Assembly: GCA_047495785.1 (NCBI GenBank)
Contig: JBLDXI010000003.1
Location: 3,906,001 to 3,970,000, forward strand
Direction of reading: 5' to 3'
Source of the DNA: Lepidodermella squamata
Taxonomy: Eukaryota; Gastrotricha
DNA length: 64,000 bases
The notes below the pieces were generated by a model that made no database searches, was not told the DNA's origin, and worked only from the letters and a program-made list of their open reading frames with translations. Both the position numbers and the translations under genes were made by a program. Below, in pieces: positions 63,671-64,000 of the stretch (its first letter is position 1; every line of letters begins with the position of its first letter).

Positions 63671-64000
63671 GCCGTTCCCTTCCCTAGTGGTTCTGTTTTT
63701 AACTTGGTCAGAATTATTTAAGGTAGATTGATTCCTCTTCGAATAAACAACGAATTGTTATATTGCTAATGCATTGAACAAAGGGGGTGGCTAGTTCAAC
63801 TGAAATGATCGGATAAATAGCATGTTAAATGTTGTCGAAAAATCAAGGAAATGGTCAATTAATGATCGAACAATCTGAAAAAAAATTGGACAGAAATTGG
63901 ACAGTTTAAAGTCATCTTGAGATATTTTCGAAATAGCCGCCCCCTTTCTTACTTAATTATAGATGACAAACAGGGGCTTCAATGCCTCTTCGTCTTCACA
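63671..64000. other. Right-hand flank of the window
   Basis: Upstream of the kinase gene on the minus strand. No gene, RNA or repeat is supported. Confidence 0.4.

Overview
The window is nuclear DNA of a compact animal genome. Coding regions are cut by many introns of about 50-60 bp with a TTTCAG-type acceptor. The genes are conserved animal housekeeping genes, and there is a vertebrate-like U6 snRNA, a eukaryotic tRNA-Asp and a Ty1/copia retrotransposon. Almost every gene has a strong, unpaired 3' splice acceptor 0-20 nt before its ATG, and several same-strand genes lie 35-170 bp apart. This is the signature of spliced-leader trans-splicing with operons, as in nematodes, flatworms, rotifers and some other phyla. 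HAUS3 (augmin), lost in Caenorhabditis, and genes resembling CCDC17 and CCDC191 argue against a Caenorhabditis-like nematode. The phylum cannot be fixed from the sequence alone.

Layout. 1-2.5 kb (minus): a small unassigned ORF, a C6orf136/DUF2358 gene and the 5' part of MED23 (runs off the left edge). 3.3-6.4 kb (plus): two related genes, a short one and a 502-residue CCDC17-like one. 6.5-8.2 kb (minus): ESCO cohesin acetyltransferase. 9.0-21.9 kb (plus): TP53BP1-like, HAUS3 and UTP20, tightly packed. 22.8-28.9 kb (minus): FMC1, RPP30, LAMTOR2 and NFXL1, probably one operon; FMC1 and RPP30 overlap by 17 nt, and a 1.47-kb NFXL1 intron seems to hold a transposase relic. 29.7-32.2 kb (plus): HSP90B1/GRP94 with unfolded-protein-response-like promoter sites. 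34.5-38.7 kb (plus): a ROR/HR3-like nuclear receptor; its introns hold a tRNA-Asp, a U6 gene, a tRNA-Glu pseudogene and a GC-rich structured block (minus or unknown strand), and an inverted cluster of 20-bp repeats. 40.8-46.0 kb: an intact copia element with identical 363-bp LTRs and a 5-bp target duplication. 47.0-50.8 kb (plus): CCDC191-like coiled-coil gene. 51.9-52.5 kb (minus): Tctex-type dynein light chain. 54-60.6 kb: two duplicated C-type lectin genes in a repeat-rich region with MITEs, long palindromes and a Harbinger-like relic. 61-63.7 kb (minus): a GTPase relic and a NEK-like kinase fused to ankyrin repeats.

Functional themes: transcription (MED23, nuclear receptor), chromosome cohesion and repair (ESCO, TP53BP1-like), spindle and centrosome (HAUS3), RNA processing and ribosome biogenesis (RPP30, UTP20, U6), mitochondrial ATP synthase assembly (FMC1), mTORC1 signalling (LAMTOR2) and ER folding (GRP94). 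The 52.5-61.7 kb part is accessory DNA, with recent segmental duplication dated relative to mobile insertions by empty-site comparison.
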